Shown: positions 17,337 through 27,903, numbered from the stretch's first letter. The stretch: 64,000 nucleotides of DNA from Achromobacter pestifer (GCF_902859625.1 NZ_CADIJX010000005.1:496001-560000); one strand, 5' to 3'. The notes: generated by a model not told the origin, from the sequence alone. A program made the numbers and translations.

Positions 17337-18110
17337 TCAGGAAGAATGCCCGCGACGTTCTTGCGTCAGGCGGCGAGCCTTGTTCCAGCGCCAGGCCCAC
17401 ATGATCCAACCCGACAGGCCATACAGCACGAACAGGCCGAACAGCACGACCGGGGGGTCGCTGGACACGAACACGAACACGGCCACCACCAGCAAGATGC
17501 CCCAGAACGGCACGCTGCGGCCCAGGGCAAAGCTCTTGCCGCTGAAGAACGGTGCATTCGACACCATGGTGATACCGGCGTACATGGTCAGCGTGAACGC
17601 GACCCACGCCATCAGGCTGTCATGGATGGGCAGCTTGTTGTCCACCGCCAGCCAGACGAAACCTGCCACCAGCGCAGCCGCGGCCGGGCTGGGCAAGCCC
17701 TGGAAATAGCGCTTGTCGACGACGGCGATATTGGTGTTGAACCGCGCCAGGCGCAAGGCAGCTCCGGCCACATAGACAAATGCGGCCAGCCAGCCCCAGC
17801 GGCCCAGGTCGTTCAGGATCCACTCGTACATGACCAGCGCGGGCGCCACGCCGAAGGACGTCATGTCCGACAGCGAGTCGTATTGTTCGCCGAACGCGGA
17901 CTGCGTATTGGTCAACCGGGCCACCCGGCCATCCATGCCGTCCAGCACCATGGCCACGAAAATAGCGATGGCAGCGACTTCGAAGCGGTCGTTCATGGCC
18001 TGCACCACGGCATAGAACCCCGCGAACAGGGCCGCGGTGGTGAATGCGTTGGGAAGCAGATAGATGCTTCGGTGGCGGTTCTCGGAATCGCGCATGGAAA
18101 AATTGGGCAT
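17337..18110 (-). CDS. pssA: CDP-diacylglycerol-serine O-phosphatidyltransferase
   Basis: A 257-residue inner-membrane enzyme making phosphatidylserine, the precursor of phosphatidylethanolamine. The CDP-alcohol phosphotransferase signature D-G-x2-A-R-x8-G-x3-D-x3-D is present as DGMDGRVARL...FGEQYDSLSD around residues 57-82 (this gene spells DGRVAR as the DG-AR portion). Several hydrophobic helices follow. It lies downstream of ilvC on the same strand, separated from it by a strong terminator, and ends at a shared convergent terminator. Confidence 0.95.
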   Translation of the reverse strand: MPNFSMRDSENRHRSIYLLPNAFTTAALFAGFYAVVQAMNDRFEVAAIAIFVAMVLDGMDGRVARLTNTQSAFGEQYDSLSDMTSFGVAPALVMYEWILNDLGRWGWLAAFVYVAGAALRLARFNTNIAVVDKRYFQGLPSPAAAALVAGFVWLAVDNKLPIHDSLMAWVAFTLTMYAGITMVSNAPFFSGKSFALGRSVPFWGILLVVAVFVFVSSDPPVVLFGLFVLYGLSGWIMWAWRWNKARRLTQERRGHSS

Positions 18111-18196
18111 AGTCTCAATAACTTACAACGGACTTAGAAAGGTTAACCCATCTGGCCCCGCTTGCGGGCCAGAGCAAGGATCGTGCCTGTAGAAAA

Positions 18197-18228
18197 AAAG
18201 CGGCATGCCCTCGCAGGCATGCCGCTTT
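18197..18228 (-). terminator. Intrinsic terminator after ilvC
   Basis: Thirteen-base perfect arms AAAGCGGCATGCC / GGCATGCCGCTTT with a six-base loop; on the minus strand the stem is followed by seven T. It lies 42 bases after the ilvC stop and separates ilvIHC from pssA. Confidence 0.92.
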
Positions 18229-18270
18229 GACCGCTGTTGCGCGGGGAATTCCCCCGCGCAGAGGCATCGA

Positions 18271-19323
<1,053 letters not shown>

Positions 19324-19363
19324 TTAATTCAGATGTAGGGTGCGGCTTGGCCTGGAAGGCCGG

Positions 19364-19855
19364 TCAAATCTTCAAAATCCGTTCACCGCGTCCGATGCCG
19401 GACACGCCGGTGCGCACGGTTTCAAGGATGGCACTGCGGTCCAGGGCCTCCAGGAAGGCCTGTACTTTTTCCTGCACCCCGGTCAATTCGATGGTGTAGG
19501 ACTTGTCGGTCACGTCGATGATGCGGCCGCGGAAGATGTCCGCCATGCGCTTCATTTCTTCGCGTTCCTTGCCCACGGCGCGCACCTTCACGAGCATCAG
19601 CTCGCGCTCGATGTGGGCGCCTTCGGTCAGGTCCACCACTTTAACGACGTCCACCAAGCGGTTCAGGTGCTTGGTGATCTGTTCGATGACCTCGTCGGAA
19701 CCCGTCGTCACGATGGTCATGCGCGACAGCGTGGAGTCCTCGGTGGGCGCCACGGTCAGGGTTTCGATGTTGTAGCCCCGCGCGGAAAACAGCCCCACCA
19801 CGCGCGACAGCGCGCCGGGTTCGTTTTCGAGGAGGACGGAAATCACGTGCTTCAT
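19364..19855 (-). CDS. ilvH: Acetolactate synthase small (regulatory) subunit
   Basis: 163 residues with an N-terminal ACT domain (MKHVISVLLENEPGALSRVV, GYNIETLTVAPTED) that binds valine for feedback inhibition, and the C-terminal IlvN/ALS_ss_C domain. AAGGAGG stands eight bases before the chosen ATG, ruling out the ten-residue longer reading. It begins 10 bp after ilvI, so the two subunits are translationally close and form the holoenzyme. Confidence 0.97.
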   Translation of the reverse strand: MKHVISVLLENEPGALSRVVGLFSARGYNIETLTVAPTEDSTLSRMTIVTTGSDEVIEQITKHLNRLVDVVKVVDLTEGAHIERELMLVKVRAVGKEREEMKRMADIFRGRIIDVTDKSYTIELTGVQEKVQAFLEALDRSAILETVRTGVSGIGRGERILKI

Positions 19856-19865
19856 GGTGGCCTCC

Positions 19866-21581
19866 TTACAGGTCTTCAGAGCCAAGCAGCATTTCGGTCA
19901 GCCCGCGGCCGGCCTTGACCATCGGCCACACGTTTTCCGTGCGGTCGGTGATGAAGTCCAGGAAGACCAGGCGTTCCTTGTGCTTGCCAAACGCTTCGCG
20001 CAGCGCGGGTTCGACATCCGCCGGACGCTCGATGCGCAGACCCACGTGGCCATAGGCCTCGGCCACCTTGACGAAGTCGGGCAGCGAATCCATGTAGGAC
20101 TCGGAATAGCGCGAACCGTAGTCAATCTGCTGCCATTGCCGGACCATGCCCAGGAAACGGTTGTTCAGGCAGACGATCTTGGGCGTCAGGCGGTATTGAT
20201 GGCAGGTCGACAGTTCCTGGATGTTCATCTGGATCGACGCTTCGCCGGTGATGACGGCGACGTCGTGCCCAGGGTTGGCCATCTGCACGCCCATCGCGTA
20301 CGGCAGCCCCACACCCATGGTGCCCAGGCCGCCGGAGTTGATCCAGCGACGCGGCTTGTCGAACTTGTAGTACTGGGCCGCCCACATCTGGTGCTGGCCC
20401 ACGTCGGACGTGACGAAGGCGTCGCCGCCCGTCACTTCCCAGAGCTTTTCCACCACGTACTGCGGCTTGATGACTTCGTCCGAGTTGGCGAACTTCAGGC
20501 ATTCCTTGCCGCGCCAGGTCTCGACCTGCTCCCACCACTTGGTGATGGAGGCGGGCTTGTGCTCGGCCGAAGCGGCCTCGTACTGCGCACTGAGATCGGC
20601 CAGCACATCCTTGACGTTGCCGACGATCGGGACGTCCACGCGCACGCGCTTGGAGATCGACGACGGATCGATATCGATATGGATGATCTTGCGGGCGTTC
20701 TGCGCGAAGTGCTTGGGGTTGCCGATCACGCGGTCATCGAAGCGGGCGCCAATGGCCAGCAGCACGTCACAATGCTGCATCGCCATATTGGCTTCGTAGG
20801 TGCCGTGCATGCCGGGCATGCCCACGAACTGGCCGCTGCTGGCCGGATAGCCGCCCAGCCCCATCAGGGTGCTGGTGCAGGGCGCGCCCAGCTGCGACAC
20901 GAGCTTGTTCAGCTCGGGCGCGGCGTTCGACAGGATGACACCGCCACCCGTGTAGATCATCGGCCGCTCGGCGGCCAGCAGCATCTGCACGGCTTTCTTG
21001 ATTTGTCCCTGGTGGCCCTTGTTGACGGGCGCGTAGGAACGCATCGAGATCTCGCCCTTGGGCGGCGTGTACTTGCACTGCGCGACGGTGATGTCCTTGG
21101 GGATATCCACCAGCACCGGGCCCGGACGGCCCGTGCGCGCGATGTAGAACGCGCGGCGCATGGTTTCGGCCAGGTCCTTGACGTCACGCACAAGGAAGTT
21201 GTGCTTGACGCAGGGGCGCGTGATGCCGACGGTGTCGCATTCCTGGAAGGCGTCTTCGCCAATGGCCGCAGTGGGCACCTGCCCGCTGATGATGACCATC
21301 GGGATGGAGTCCATATAGGCGGTGGCAATGCCAGTGACGGCATTGGTCACGCCCGGGCCGCTGGTCACGAGGCAGACGCCAACCTTTTGCGACGAGCGCG
21401 AATAGGCATCGGCGGCGTGCACGGCAGCTTGCTCGTGACGAACCAGGATATGCTGAAATTTGTCTTGCTTGAAGATCGCGTCGTAGATGTAAAGCACTGC
21501 GCCGCCGGGATAGCCGAAAACGTGTTCCACGCCCTCATCGGCCAGGCAGCGCACGACGATATCGGCGCCATTCATTTCCAT
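19866..21581 (-). CDS. ilvI: Acetolactate synthase large (catalytic) subunit
   Basis: A 571-residue ThDP- and FAD-dependent enzyme condensing two pyruvates, or pyruvate and 2-oxobutanoate. MNGADIVVRCLADEGVEHVFGYPGG carries the ThDP-activating region, HEQAAVHAADAYSR has the catalytic Glu, and the ThDP motif GDG...N appears in the variant GEASIQMNIQELSTCHQYRL. Start at 21581 with AAAGGAA upstream; the open frame extends 74 codons further with no similarity. First gene of ilvIHC. Its 480-base leader shows no leader peptide rich in Ile/Leu/Val codons, so ribosome attenuation is not evident. Confidence 0.97.
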   Translation of the reverse strand: MEMNGADIVVRCLADEGVEHVFGYPGGAVLYIYDAIFKQDKFQHILVRHEQAAVHAADAYSRSSQKVGVCLVTSGPGVTNAVTGIATAYMDSIPMVIISGQVPTAAIGEDAFQECDTVGITRPCVKHNFLVRDVKDLAETMRRAFYIARTGRPGPVLVDIPKDITVAQCKYTPPKGEISMRSYAPVNKGHQGQIKKAVQMLLAAERPMIYTGGGVILSNAAPELNKLVSQLGAPCTSTLMGLGGYPASSGQFVGMPGMHGTYEANMAMQHCDVLLAIGARFDDRVIGNPKHFAQNARKIIHIDIDPSSISKRVRVDVPIVGNVKDVLADLSAQYEAASAEHKPASITKWWEQVETWRGKECLKFANSDEVIKPQYVVEKLWEVTGGDAFVTSDVGQHQMWAAQYYKFDKPRRWINSGGLGTMGVGLPYAMGVQMANPGHDVAVITGEASIQMNIQELSTCHQYRLTPKIVCLNNRFLGMVRQWQQIDYGSRYSESYMDSLPDFVKVAEAYGHVGLRIERPADVEPALREAFGKHKERLVFLDFITDRTENVWPMVKAGRGLTEMLLGSEDL

Positions 21582-22062
21582 GTTGTATTTCCTTTCAGTA
21601 CCGGCCCTGCAACCCTGACTGCTGCTCGCCCGGATACGGCGGCAACGGAACCCATACCGGCTACGACAACATGATCCGGCGCTTTGCGGCTCACGGAGCC
21701 ACGCCACCCGGACACCCTGCCGACCCGGCACACGCTCGACAGAACGCAGTGCAAACGCCCCTTGGGGACGCTGGAGGTCGAAATGGAAGCTTTGGCAACA
21801 CACGCTTGTGGCGCGGCCAACAGCAGGTATCTCTGCGGCAGGATGGCTGGGAGGTGACCCTGACCATCCGCCTCAACGCGCCGGTTTCGGATAGGCAGAC
21901 CGACGCAAGAGATGGAATTTACCGCGTTGCGTCAAAGGGCGCAAATCGATGTTTCTGGACCGTTGCACGGGCGACGCAGGGAAAGTCCGGTAACTATCTG
22001 ACCCCAAAAAATTCAGCCACCTCTCTATACTTGTTCCATCACCCTGAACCGGCTCCCGCCCC
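21582..22062. other. 481-base divergent gap upstream of ilvI and a FUSC gene
   Basis: No convincing gene. An open plus-strand frame runs through it into the next gene out of frame, but its codon use is poor and it lacks a ribosome site. The region must hold the promoters of ilvI (minus) and the FUSC gene (plus). Composition is more AT-rich from 21990 to 22050, where TCTATACTTGTT may be part of the plus promoter. Confidence 0.5.
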
Positions 22063-24288
22063 ATGGATTTGCGCATCGCCAGCATTCGCCGCTTCCTCTA
22101 CAGCCACTACTTTTTCGGAGGAGTGCGCCAGGGGGTTGGCATGCTATTGCCCGTGCTGGTGCTTGGCGGCCTGTTCGGCAACTACACCACGGGGCTGGTC
22201 GCGACCTTCGGCGCGCAGTGCCTGGCCATCATTGACCAACCTGGCGGCCCCCAACGCCACCGCACCAATGAAATGCTGGGCGGGGCTGCGCTGGGCACGC
22301 TGACCGTCATCATCACGGGCCTGGCATCCACGCACCCGGTGCTGATCTGGCTGGTGGTCATTGCACAGTGTTTTGTCTATTCGATGTTCACGGTCTTCGG
22401 CAAGCGCGGCGGACTGATCGGCTTTGCCGGCCTGCTGCTGATGACCTTGACCATGCATTCGCCGCTGGAACCGCACGAAGTCCTTGCCCATGCGGCAGCC
22501 ACCCTGGGCGGCGCATTGTTCTACGTGGTGTTCAGCCTGGGATTCTCCCGGCTGTTCTGGCTGCGCGAGGAACAGCAGGCCATGTCGGTGGCGCTGTTCG
22601 CCACGGGTGACTACGTGGCCGCCCGCGCGGCCTTCTACGACGAGACCGCCGACCTGGACGAAGCCTATCGCACGCTGATCCAGCGCCAGTCCGTCATGAC
22701 GGAAAAGCACCAGGCGGCCCGCGACATGGTGCTGCGCGCCCTGCCCCGCGGCAAGGGTTTCGGCGACCGCCAGCGCGTGATGATCTGGAACATGTTCGTC
22801 GACATGCTGCAACTGCTGGACACCCTGGTGGCCACGCATACCGATTACGCCGCGCTGCGCCGCACCCTGGCCGGCAACGACTGCCTGATGTTCATGCGGG
22901 ATGCGCTGGTGAAGATGTCGCTGGAACTGAACCGCATTGCGCTGGACGTATCGCGGGGACGCCAGGTGCAGTACCGCAGCAGCGCGAAGGCTGAATTGCG
23001 CGCCATCGAATATGAAATCGAACAGTTGAAGCAACAGGGCCTGGGCGAACGCGAACCTGAAATGCTGGCGCTGATCATCCAGGTGCTGCGCCGCCTGCGC
23101 AATTCCGCCCGCATCGTCGACCGGCTGGCGGACCACACCGCGGCGTCGCCCGACGCCAAGCCCACCGATGTGTTGCGCATCAACAAGTCGCTGACGCGCT
23201 TCATCTCGCGCCAGGAATTCCGCTTTGGCCTGCTGACCAGCAACCTGCGACTGGATTCGCCCCACTTCCGCTACGCACTGCGCGTGACGGCGGCGGCCGC
23301 CATCGCCATGACGCTGGCCAGCCGCTGGCTATCGCCGGAGTTCTCGGCGCACAACTACTGGATCATGCTGACCATCGTCATCATCATGAAGCCCGGTTTC
23401 GCGCTGACCCGACAACGCAACGGCTGGCGCCTGATGGGCACGCTGATCGGCTGCATCTGCGCGCTGCTGCTGTTCAACGTGACCGACCGGCCCGAGATCC
23501 TGTTCGCCGTGCTGATGGGCGCCTGCATCATGGGCAACAGCCTGGTGCAGTTGAACTACATGGCCAGCGCCATTTTCAACACGCTCTTCGTGGTGCTGGT
23601 CTTTCACTTCGTGTCGCCGGGCACGGTGTCCATGTCCGTGATCGGCGAACGCGCCATCGACACACTGCTGGGCTGCGCGCTGGCGCTGATATGCAGCTAC
23701 ATCCTGCCATGGTGGGAGGCACGCTACCTGAAGCCCCTGGCCGCCGCGGCCACCCGCGCCAACCGTGAATACCTGCTGGCCGGCCTGCGCTACGCCGACG
23801 CCATGCAGGCGCATGGCGCACCGACGGGCGACGCCGCCGCCGAAACACCCGCCGTGATGGACGCCGACCTGGCGTGGCGTCTGGCCCGCAAGAACGTGCA
23901 CATCTCGTTCAGCAACTTCGCCGAAGCCTTCTATCGGATGATGAGCGAACCGAAATCGCATCAAGTCAGCGTGCCGGAACTGAACAACCTGCTGATCCAG
24001 AACCACGTGCTGGCGTCACAGATCACCGCGGCCATCCCCATTCTTGCCGCCCTGCCCAAGACCCCCGAAGCGGTGCAGGTGGCCATGAACGGCATGGTGG
24101 ACTTGCTGGACGAACGCCGCCCCCAAATCGCCACGAACCTGCCCACGCAGTTCGATACCGAGGGCGAACAGGCGGCGCTAGCCTACCCGGTCAAACAGAT
24201 GCTGAAGGCATCCCACATGATCCGGCAGGAACTACAGGCGCTAGCGGACCCGACACATGCCCCGCCAGTAGCGGCGGTAGCGTCTTGA
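22063..24288 (+). CDS. FUSC-family inner-membrane protein (YccS/YhfK-like)
   Basis: A 741-residue membrane protein of the FUSC/aromatic-acid-exporter-like family. It has two blocks of hydrophobic helices (about residues 25-165 and 400-560) separated by a long helical cytoplasmic domain and followed by a soluble tail. Typical parts: the basic N-terminus SIRRFLYSHYFFGGVRQG, and YWIMLTIVIIMKPGFALTRQR at the start of the second block, the hallmark of YccS/YhfK/FusC proteins. These export fusaric acid or aromatic acids, or are of unknown function. It is followed by repeat element A, beyond which yaaA converges. The start lies in an AT-richer leader but no strong ribosome site is visible. Confidence 0.88.
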   Translation: MDLRIASIRRFLYSHYFFGGVRQGVGMLLPVLVLGGLFGNYTTGLVATFGAQCLAIIDQPGGPQRHRTNEMLGGAALGTLTVIITGLASTHPVLIWLVVIAQCFVYSMFTVFGKRGGLIGFAGLLLMTLTMHSPLEPHEVLAHAAATLGGALFYVVFSLGFSRLFWLREEQQAMSVALFATGDYVAARAAFYDETADLDEAYRTLIQRQSVMTEKHQAARDMVLRALPRGKGFGDRQRVMIWNMFVDMLQLLDTLVATHTDYAALRRTLAGNDCLMFMRDALVKMSLELNRIALDVSRGRQVQYRSSAKAELRAIEYEIEQLKQQGLGEREPEMLALIIQVLRRLRNSARIVDRLADHTAASPDAKPTDVLRINKSLTRFISRQEFRFGLLTSNLRLDSPHFRYALRVTAAAAIAMTLASRWLSPEFSAHNYWIMLTIVIIMKPGFALTRQRNGWRLMGTLIGCICALLLFNVTDRPEILFAVLMGACIMGNSLVQLNYMASAIFNTLFVVLVFHFVSPGTVSMSVIGERAIDTLLGCALALICSYILPWWEARYLKPLAAAATRANREYLLAGLRYADAMQAHGAPTGDAAAETPAVMDADLAWRLARKNVHISFSNFAEAFYRMMSEPKSHQVSVPELNNLLIQNHVLASQITAAIPILAALPKTPEAVQVAMNGMVDLLDERRPQIATNLPTQFDTEGEQAALAYPVKQMLKASHMIRQELQALADPTHAPPVAAVAS

Positions 24289-24322
24289 GGGGGGGCTGTG
24301 GTGGGGAGAGGAATGGACGCGG

Positions 24323-24358
24323 GGGATTGGGATTGGGATTGGGATCGGGATCGGGATC
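24323..24358. repeat. Hexamer tandem array (3x GGGATT, 3x GGGATC)
   Basis: Six uninterrupted hexamers in two variants, immediately left of repeat element A. Such arrays vary in copy number by slippage. Confidence 0.9.
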
Positions 24359-24550
24359 GGAATTGTAGGATGGGTGTAGCGCGAGAGTTCTTAAGCAAGA
24401 ACTCAACTATCCAGCGCGCGCAACCCATCAAGCAGCGGTGAATCCTTAGCGGGTTCGGCCACAACGCAACCGCCGCTTGATGGGTTGCGCGCGATGGATG
24501 GCGATGCTTTTGCCAACATTCTCTCGCGCTACACCCATCCTACAATTCCG
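24358..24550. repeat. Nested inverted-repeat element, copy A
   Basis: 193 bases. Perfect 30-base outer arms at 24358-24387 and 24521-24550 contain GTAGGATGGGTGTAGCGCGA. Perfect 19-base inner arms at 24415-24433 and 24475-24493 contain CAACCCATCAAGC / GCTTGATGGGTTG. From GTAGG to the inner arm is 50 bases on each side. It lies between the convergent FUSC and yaaA genes. The same structure recurs at 46666-46846 and 54011-54355. No transposase gene; it could be a MITE-like mobile element or an extragenic palindromic repeat. Confidence 0.88.
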
Positions 24551-24552
24551 AG

Positions 24553-24609
24553 CCCCATTCCCGATTTCAGAGCCCTATTCCCGATTCCGGATTCCGGATT
24601 CCGGATTCC
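24553..24609. repeat. Short tandem repeats right of element A
   Basis: Two imperfect copies of CCC-ATTCCCGATT-like sequence followed by about four copies of the heptamer GATTCCG (24583-24609). With the hexamer array on the left, element A is bracketed by slippage-prone sequence. The rest of 24289-24655 holds nothing else. Confidence 0.8.
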
Positions 24610-24655
24610 AGAGCCGGACTCCGAATTTCCGCCCCCCCCACCAAATCGCCCGGCA

Positions 24656-25426
24656 TCAGACCTTGCGGCGAAACACCAGCTTGTCTTCCGACGAAGCCGA
24701 TGCGTCATACGCATAGCCTTCCAGGTCAAAACCCTGTAGCCCCTCGGGCTTGGTGACCTTGTGCTGGATGGCGTAGCGGGCCATCAGGCCGCGCGCACGC
24801 TTGGCGTGGAAGCTGATGATCTTCCAGGCGCCGTTCTTCCAGTCCTGGAACACGCACTGCACCACCCGCGCCTTCAGCGTCTTCAAGTCGACTGACTTGA
24901 AATACTCTTCGGACGCCAGGTTGACGATCACCGGCGCCTTCTTGCCTTCCTGGCGCTCGTTCAGATAAGCCGCAATGGTCGAACCCCAGTACTCGTACAG
25001 GTTCTTGCCCTTGGACGTCTCCAGCCGCGTGCCCATTTCCAGGCGGTACGGCTGCATCAGGTCCAGCGGGCGCAGCACGCCGTACAGGCCACTCAGAATG
25101 GCCACGTGCTCTTGGGCCCATTCCAGCTGCTTGGCAGACAAGGAGGATGCATCCAGCCCTTCGTAGACGTCGCCATTGAAGGCCAGCACCGCCTGGCGCG
25201 AATTGGCCTGCGTGAAGCTGCGCTTCCAGTGGGCGTAGCGCTGCACGTTCAGCTCGGACAGGGCCGGGCTCAGGCTCATCAACTGGGAAATATCGTCCGC
25301 GGACTTGGTCTTCAACACTTTGATCAGGCCGGCGGCCTGATCCACGAACAGCGGCTGGGTATGCGTCTCGATGTGCAATGGCGAGTCGTAGTCCAGCTTC
25401 TTGGCGGGGGAAAGCAAAAACAACAT
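24656..25426 (-). CDS. yaaA: YaaA family peroxide stress protein (DUF328)
   Basis: 256 residues, the normal YaaA length. It opens with the family signature MLFLLSPAKKLDYDSP, followed by FNGDVYEGLDA, LSGLYGVLRPLDLMQPYRLEMG and VVNLASEEYFKS-like segments (here VIVNLASEEYFKSVD). In E. coli YaaA is OxyR-induced, binds DNA and limits damage from iron and peroxide. It ends opposite the FUSC gene; the 3-hydroxybutyrate dehydrogenase gene ends 44 bases downstream of its start side on the same strand. Confidence 0.95.
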   Translation of the reverse strand: MLFLLSPAKKLDYDSPLHIETHTQPLFVDQAAGLIKVLKTKSADDISQLMSLSPALSELNVQRYAHWKRSFTQANSRQAVLAFNGDVYEGLDASSLSAKQLEWAQEHVAILSGLYGVLRPLDLMQPYRLEMGTRLETSKGKNLYEYWGSTIAAYLNERQEGKKAPVIVNLASEEYFKSVDLKTLKARVVQCVFQDWKNGAWKIISFHAKRARGLMARYAIQHKVTKPEGLQGFDLEGYAYDASASSEDKLVFRRKV

Positions 25427-25441
25427 TCGAAGATTCCTTTA

Positions 25442-26224
25442 TTAACGCGCCGTCCAGCCGCCATCGACGGAGACGGACGTTCCAGTGATTTGCGCGGCGG
25501 CATCCGACGCCAGGAACACGGCGGTGCCGCCCAATTGTTCCGGCGTCACGAATTGCAGCGACGGTTGCTTTTCGCTGAGCAGCTCGCGTGCAGCGGTTTC
25601 CTGGTCGACACCATTCTTTTCCGCCAATGCCGTGATCTGCTTTTCAACCAGCGGGGTACGAACCCAGCCCGGGCAGATGGAGTTGGCGGTGATGCCCTGG
25701 CCAGCGGTTTCCAGCGCCGTGACCTTGGTGAAACCCACCACGCCATGCTTGGCGGCCACATAGGCCGATTTGTTGGCCGACGCCACCAGGCCGTGCGCGG
25801 ACGCAATGTTGATGATGCGGCCAAAGCCCTGTTTCTTCATGTGCGGCAAGGCGGCGGCGGTGCCATGGAAAACCGCCGACAGGTTCAGCGCCAGAATCGC
25901 ATCCCACTTTTCAGCGGGGAAGTCTTCGATCAGCGCGGTGTGCTGGATGCCGGCGTTGTTGACCAGGATATCGATGCGGCCCAACTGGCGCACGGTGTTC
26001 TCGATCAGCCCACGCACCGCATCGCCCTTTGAGAGATCGGCGCCGTCGTAGATCACCTTCACGCCATGTTTGTCCGCAAGGCCCGCGCGCACCTTTTCGA
26101 TGTCGGCGGCATCGCCAAATCCGTTCAGGACGATATCGGCGCCTTGCTGGGCGAAGGCCGTGGCAATACCCAGACCGATGCCGCTGGTGGAACCGGTGAC
26201 AAGGGCGACTTTTCCTTTGAGCAT
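25442..26224 (-). CDS. bdhA: 3-hydroxybutyrate dehydrogenase (SDR family)
   Basis: A 260-residue short-chain dehydrogenase that oxidises D-3-hydroxybutyrate to acetoacetate with NAD, as in polyhydroxybutyrate or ketone-body use. TGSTSGIG (NAD-binding), NNAG, the catalytic Ser in INIASAHG, and YVAAK with catalytic Tyr/Lys are present. PGWVRTPLVEKQI matches bacterial BdhA closely. Two ATGs lie six bases apart; the AGGAG is eight bases from the second (26224) and only two from the first (26230), so 26224 was chosen. It lies 15 bp upstream of yaaA on the same strand and may share its transcript. Confidence 0.93.
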   Translation of the reverse strand: MLKGKVALVTGSTSGIGLGIATAFAQQGADIVLNGFGDAADIEKVRAGLADKHGVKVIYDGADLSKGDAVRGLIENTVRQLGRIDILVNNAGIQHTALIEDFPAEKWDAILALNLSAVFHGTAAALPHMKKQGFGRIINIASAHGLVASANKSAYVAAKHGVVGFTKVTALETAGQGITANSICPGWVRTPLVEKQITALAEKNGVDQETAARELLSEKQPSLQFVTPEQLGGTAVFLASDAAAQITGTSVSVDGGWTAR

Positions 26225-26331
26225 GCGCATTCTCCTGTGGGCGGGCGCGTAGTACGGGGACGCAAAAACGGGGTTCAAGTGTAGCTGCCCGGCATGACGG
26301 CAATCATGCCATGACCCCACGACGCGCGGGG

Positions 26332-27549
26332 TCAAGTTGCGGGGGGCTTGTCCTGAACCTCCGAGGAGGGCTGCACGTCAACCTGGGCAGGCTCGGCCGT
26401 CGGTAGATCCGCCATGCCGCCCCGGTTCTCCGGCACGCGCTCCAACAGTTTGATCAGCAGGGGCACCACCCCCATCGACACCGCCACCACCACCGACAGC
26501 ACGTCTCGCTGCTCAAGATTCACCAGATGGTTGTCCCAGGCTTCGTTGAAGATGGCAAAGCTGAACTCCCCGCCTTGTGCCAGCACGGCGGCAAAAAGCA
26601 GACGGTGGTAGCGCGGCAATCCCAGAAACCGCGCGAACCCATATAGAACCAGTGCCTTGATCACCAACAAGGCGGTCACGCCGGCGATGATGAGTTTCCA
26701 GTGAACCGCCACGACCGCCAGATTGATCGACATGCCGATGGCCAGGAAGAACAGGCCCAGCAGCAGCCCCTTGAAGGGCTCGATCGCCTTTTCCAGGTCG
26801 TGGCGATAGCGGGATTCCGCCATCAGCACCCCCACCAGGAAGCCGCCCAAGCCTGCCGACAGGCCCGCATAGTCAAACAATTGCGCGGCGCCCACCACCA
26901 TCAGCAACGCCGCCGCGGTGAATAACTCGTTCAGTTGCGCCTTGGCGGCCCAGCCCAATAGCCGCAGTCGGTACGCCACCGCCACGACGGCCACGGCCAC
27001 CAGCGCTTCCTTGAAGGATGGCGCCGACGAGCCGTCGGAGCCCAACAACCCTGCCGCCACCAGCATGGGAATCGCCGCCATGTCCTGGAACAGCAGCACC
27101 CCGAGCGCCGACCGGCCCAGCGGCGTGCGCGTCAACACCCGTTCGTCCAGCAAGCGCAGCGCCACTGCCGTCGAGGACAACGCCAACGACAGCCCGCAGA
27201 GCACCGCCGCCTGCCACTCCATGCCCGCCATGTGCCGCAGCGCGGCGCCGAACACCAGCCCCAACAGCAGCCCGCAAGCGAGCATTTGCAAGGAGCCCAG
27301 CACGAAGACCTCGCTGCGCATGGCCCATAGCCGCTTGGGCGACAGTTCCAGCCCGATGATGAACAGCATCATCACCACGCCCCACTGCGACACGTTGATC
27401 ATCGTGTCCACATTGGTCACCAGCTTCAGGCAGGACGGCCCGATCAGCACACCCGCGATCAGATAACCGGGGATGGCACCCAACCCCAACCGCTGGGTGA
27501 TGGGCACGCACAGAACGGCGGCCAGCAAGAGGATAAGGATCAGATCCAT
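26332..27549 (-). CDS. Kef-type cation:proton antiporter (CPA2), lacking an RCK domain
   Basis: A 405-residue inner-membrane protein with about 12 hydrophobic helices of the Na/H-exchanger CPA2 type. LGLGAIPGYLIAGVLIGPSC, FIIGLELSPKRLW and the core SLALSSTAVALRLLDER with LFQDMAAIPML match KefB/KefC. KefB/C continue with a TrkA-N (RCK) nucleotide-binding domain of about 200 residues, absent here; this protein ends in a short Pro-rich tail soon after the last helix. It may use a separate regulatory subunit or be ligand-independent. Codon use is like its neighbours, so recent truncation is not evident. Confidence 0.88.
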   Translation of the reverse strand: MDLILILLLAAVLCVPITQRLGLGAIPGYLIAGVLIGPSCLKLVTNVDTMINVSQWGVVMMLFIIGLELSPKRLWAMRSEVFVLGSLQMLACGLLLGLVFGAALRHMAGMEWQAAVLCGLSLALSSTAVALRLLDERVLTRTPLGRSALGVLLFQDMAAIPMLVAAGLLGSDGSSAPSFKEALVAVAVVAVAYRLRLLGWAAKAQLNELFTAAALLMVVGAAQLFDYAGLSAGLGGFLVGVLMAESRYRHDLEKAIEPFKGLLLGLFFLAIGMSINLAVVAVHWKLIIAGVTALLVIKALVLYGFARFLGLPRYHRLLFAAVLAQGGEFSFAIFNEAWDNHLVNLEQRDVLSVVVAVSMGVVPLLIKLLERVPENRGGMADLPTAEPAQVDVQPSSEVQDKPPAT

Positions 27550-27665
27550 GGGGGATGCTGCCTGGTGAGTGCGGACAGGAAGACGGAGATGAAGGAATTC
27601 TGGCCAAAGATGGCCGGCGCCGGAAGCCGGTTGAAACCCGCTGTAGGGATCTTTTCAACACCCCC

Positions 27666-27695
27666 TTTACACAAACAAAAAAAATCCTGTAGAAT
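27666..27695 (+). promoter_or_regulatory. Sigma-70 promoter of tRNA-Ser
   Basis: TTTACA (27666-27671) and TAGAAT (27690-27695) with an 18-base A-rich spacer, about 100 bases before the tRNA. Confidence 0.7.
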
Positions 27696-27804
27696 TGCGG
27701 GCTTCGCTGCTCCGACAACGAAGATCCTTCCGACCAGGGATCTTGCAGTGAGAAACCCGTTCTTTCACTGGAACAGGAATTTCACCGTTACGGAATCCAG
27801 CCAC

Positions 27805-27895
<91 letters not shown>

Positions 27896-27903
27896 AGTAT
27901 GCC

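Noticed and set aside
19854..21674. 606-residue open frame opposite ilvI
   Set aside because: Mirror frame of a certain acetolactate synthase gene; composition is that of a shadow frame.
21582..22062. Leader peptide attenuator upstream of ilvI
   Set aside because: I looked for a short minus-strand ORF rich in Leu/Ile/Val codons followed by a terminator and found none.
24360..24740. Small ORFs such as those ending SRYTHPT within the nested repeat elements
   Set aside because: The same peptides recur at all three element copies because they are read through the palindromic arms; not real genes.
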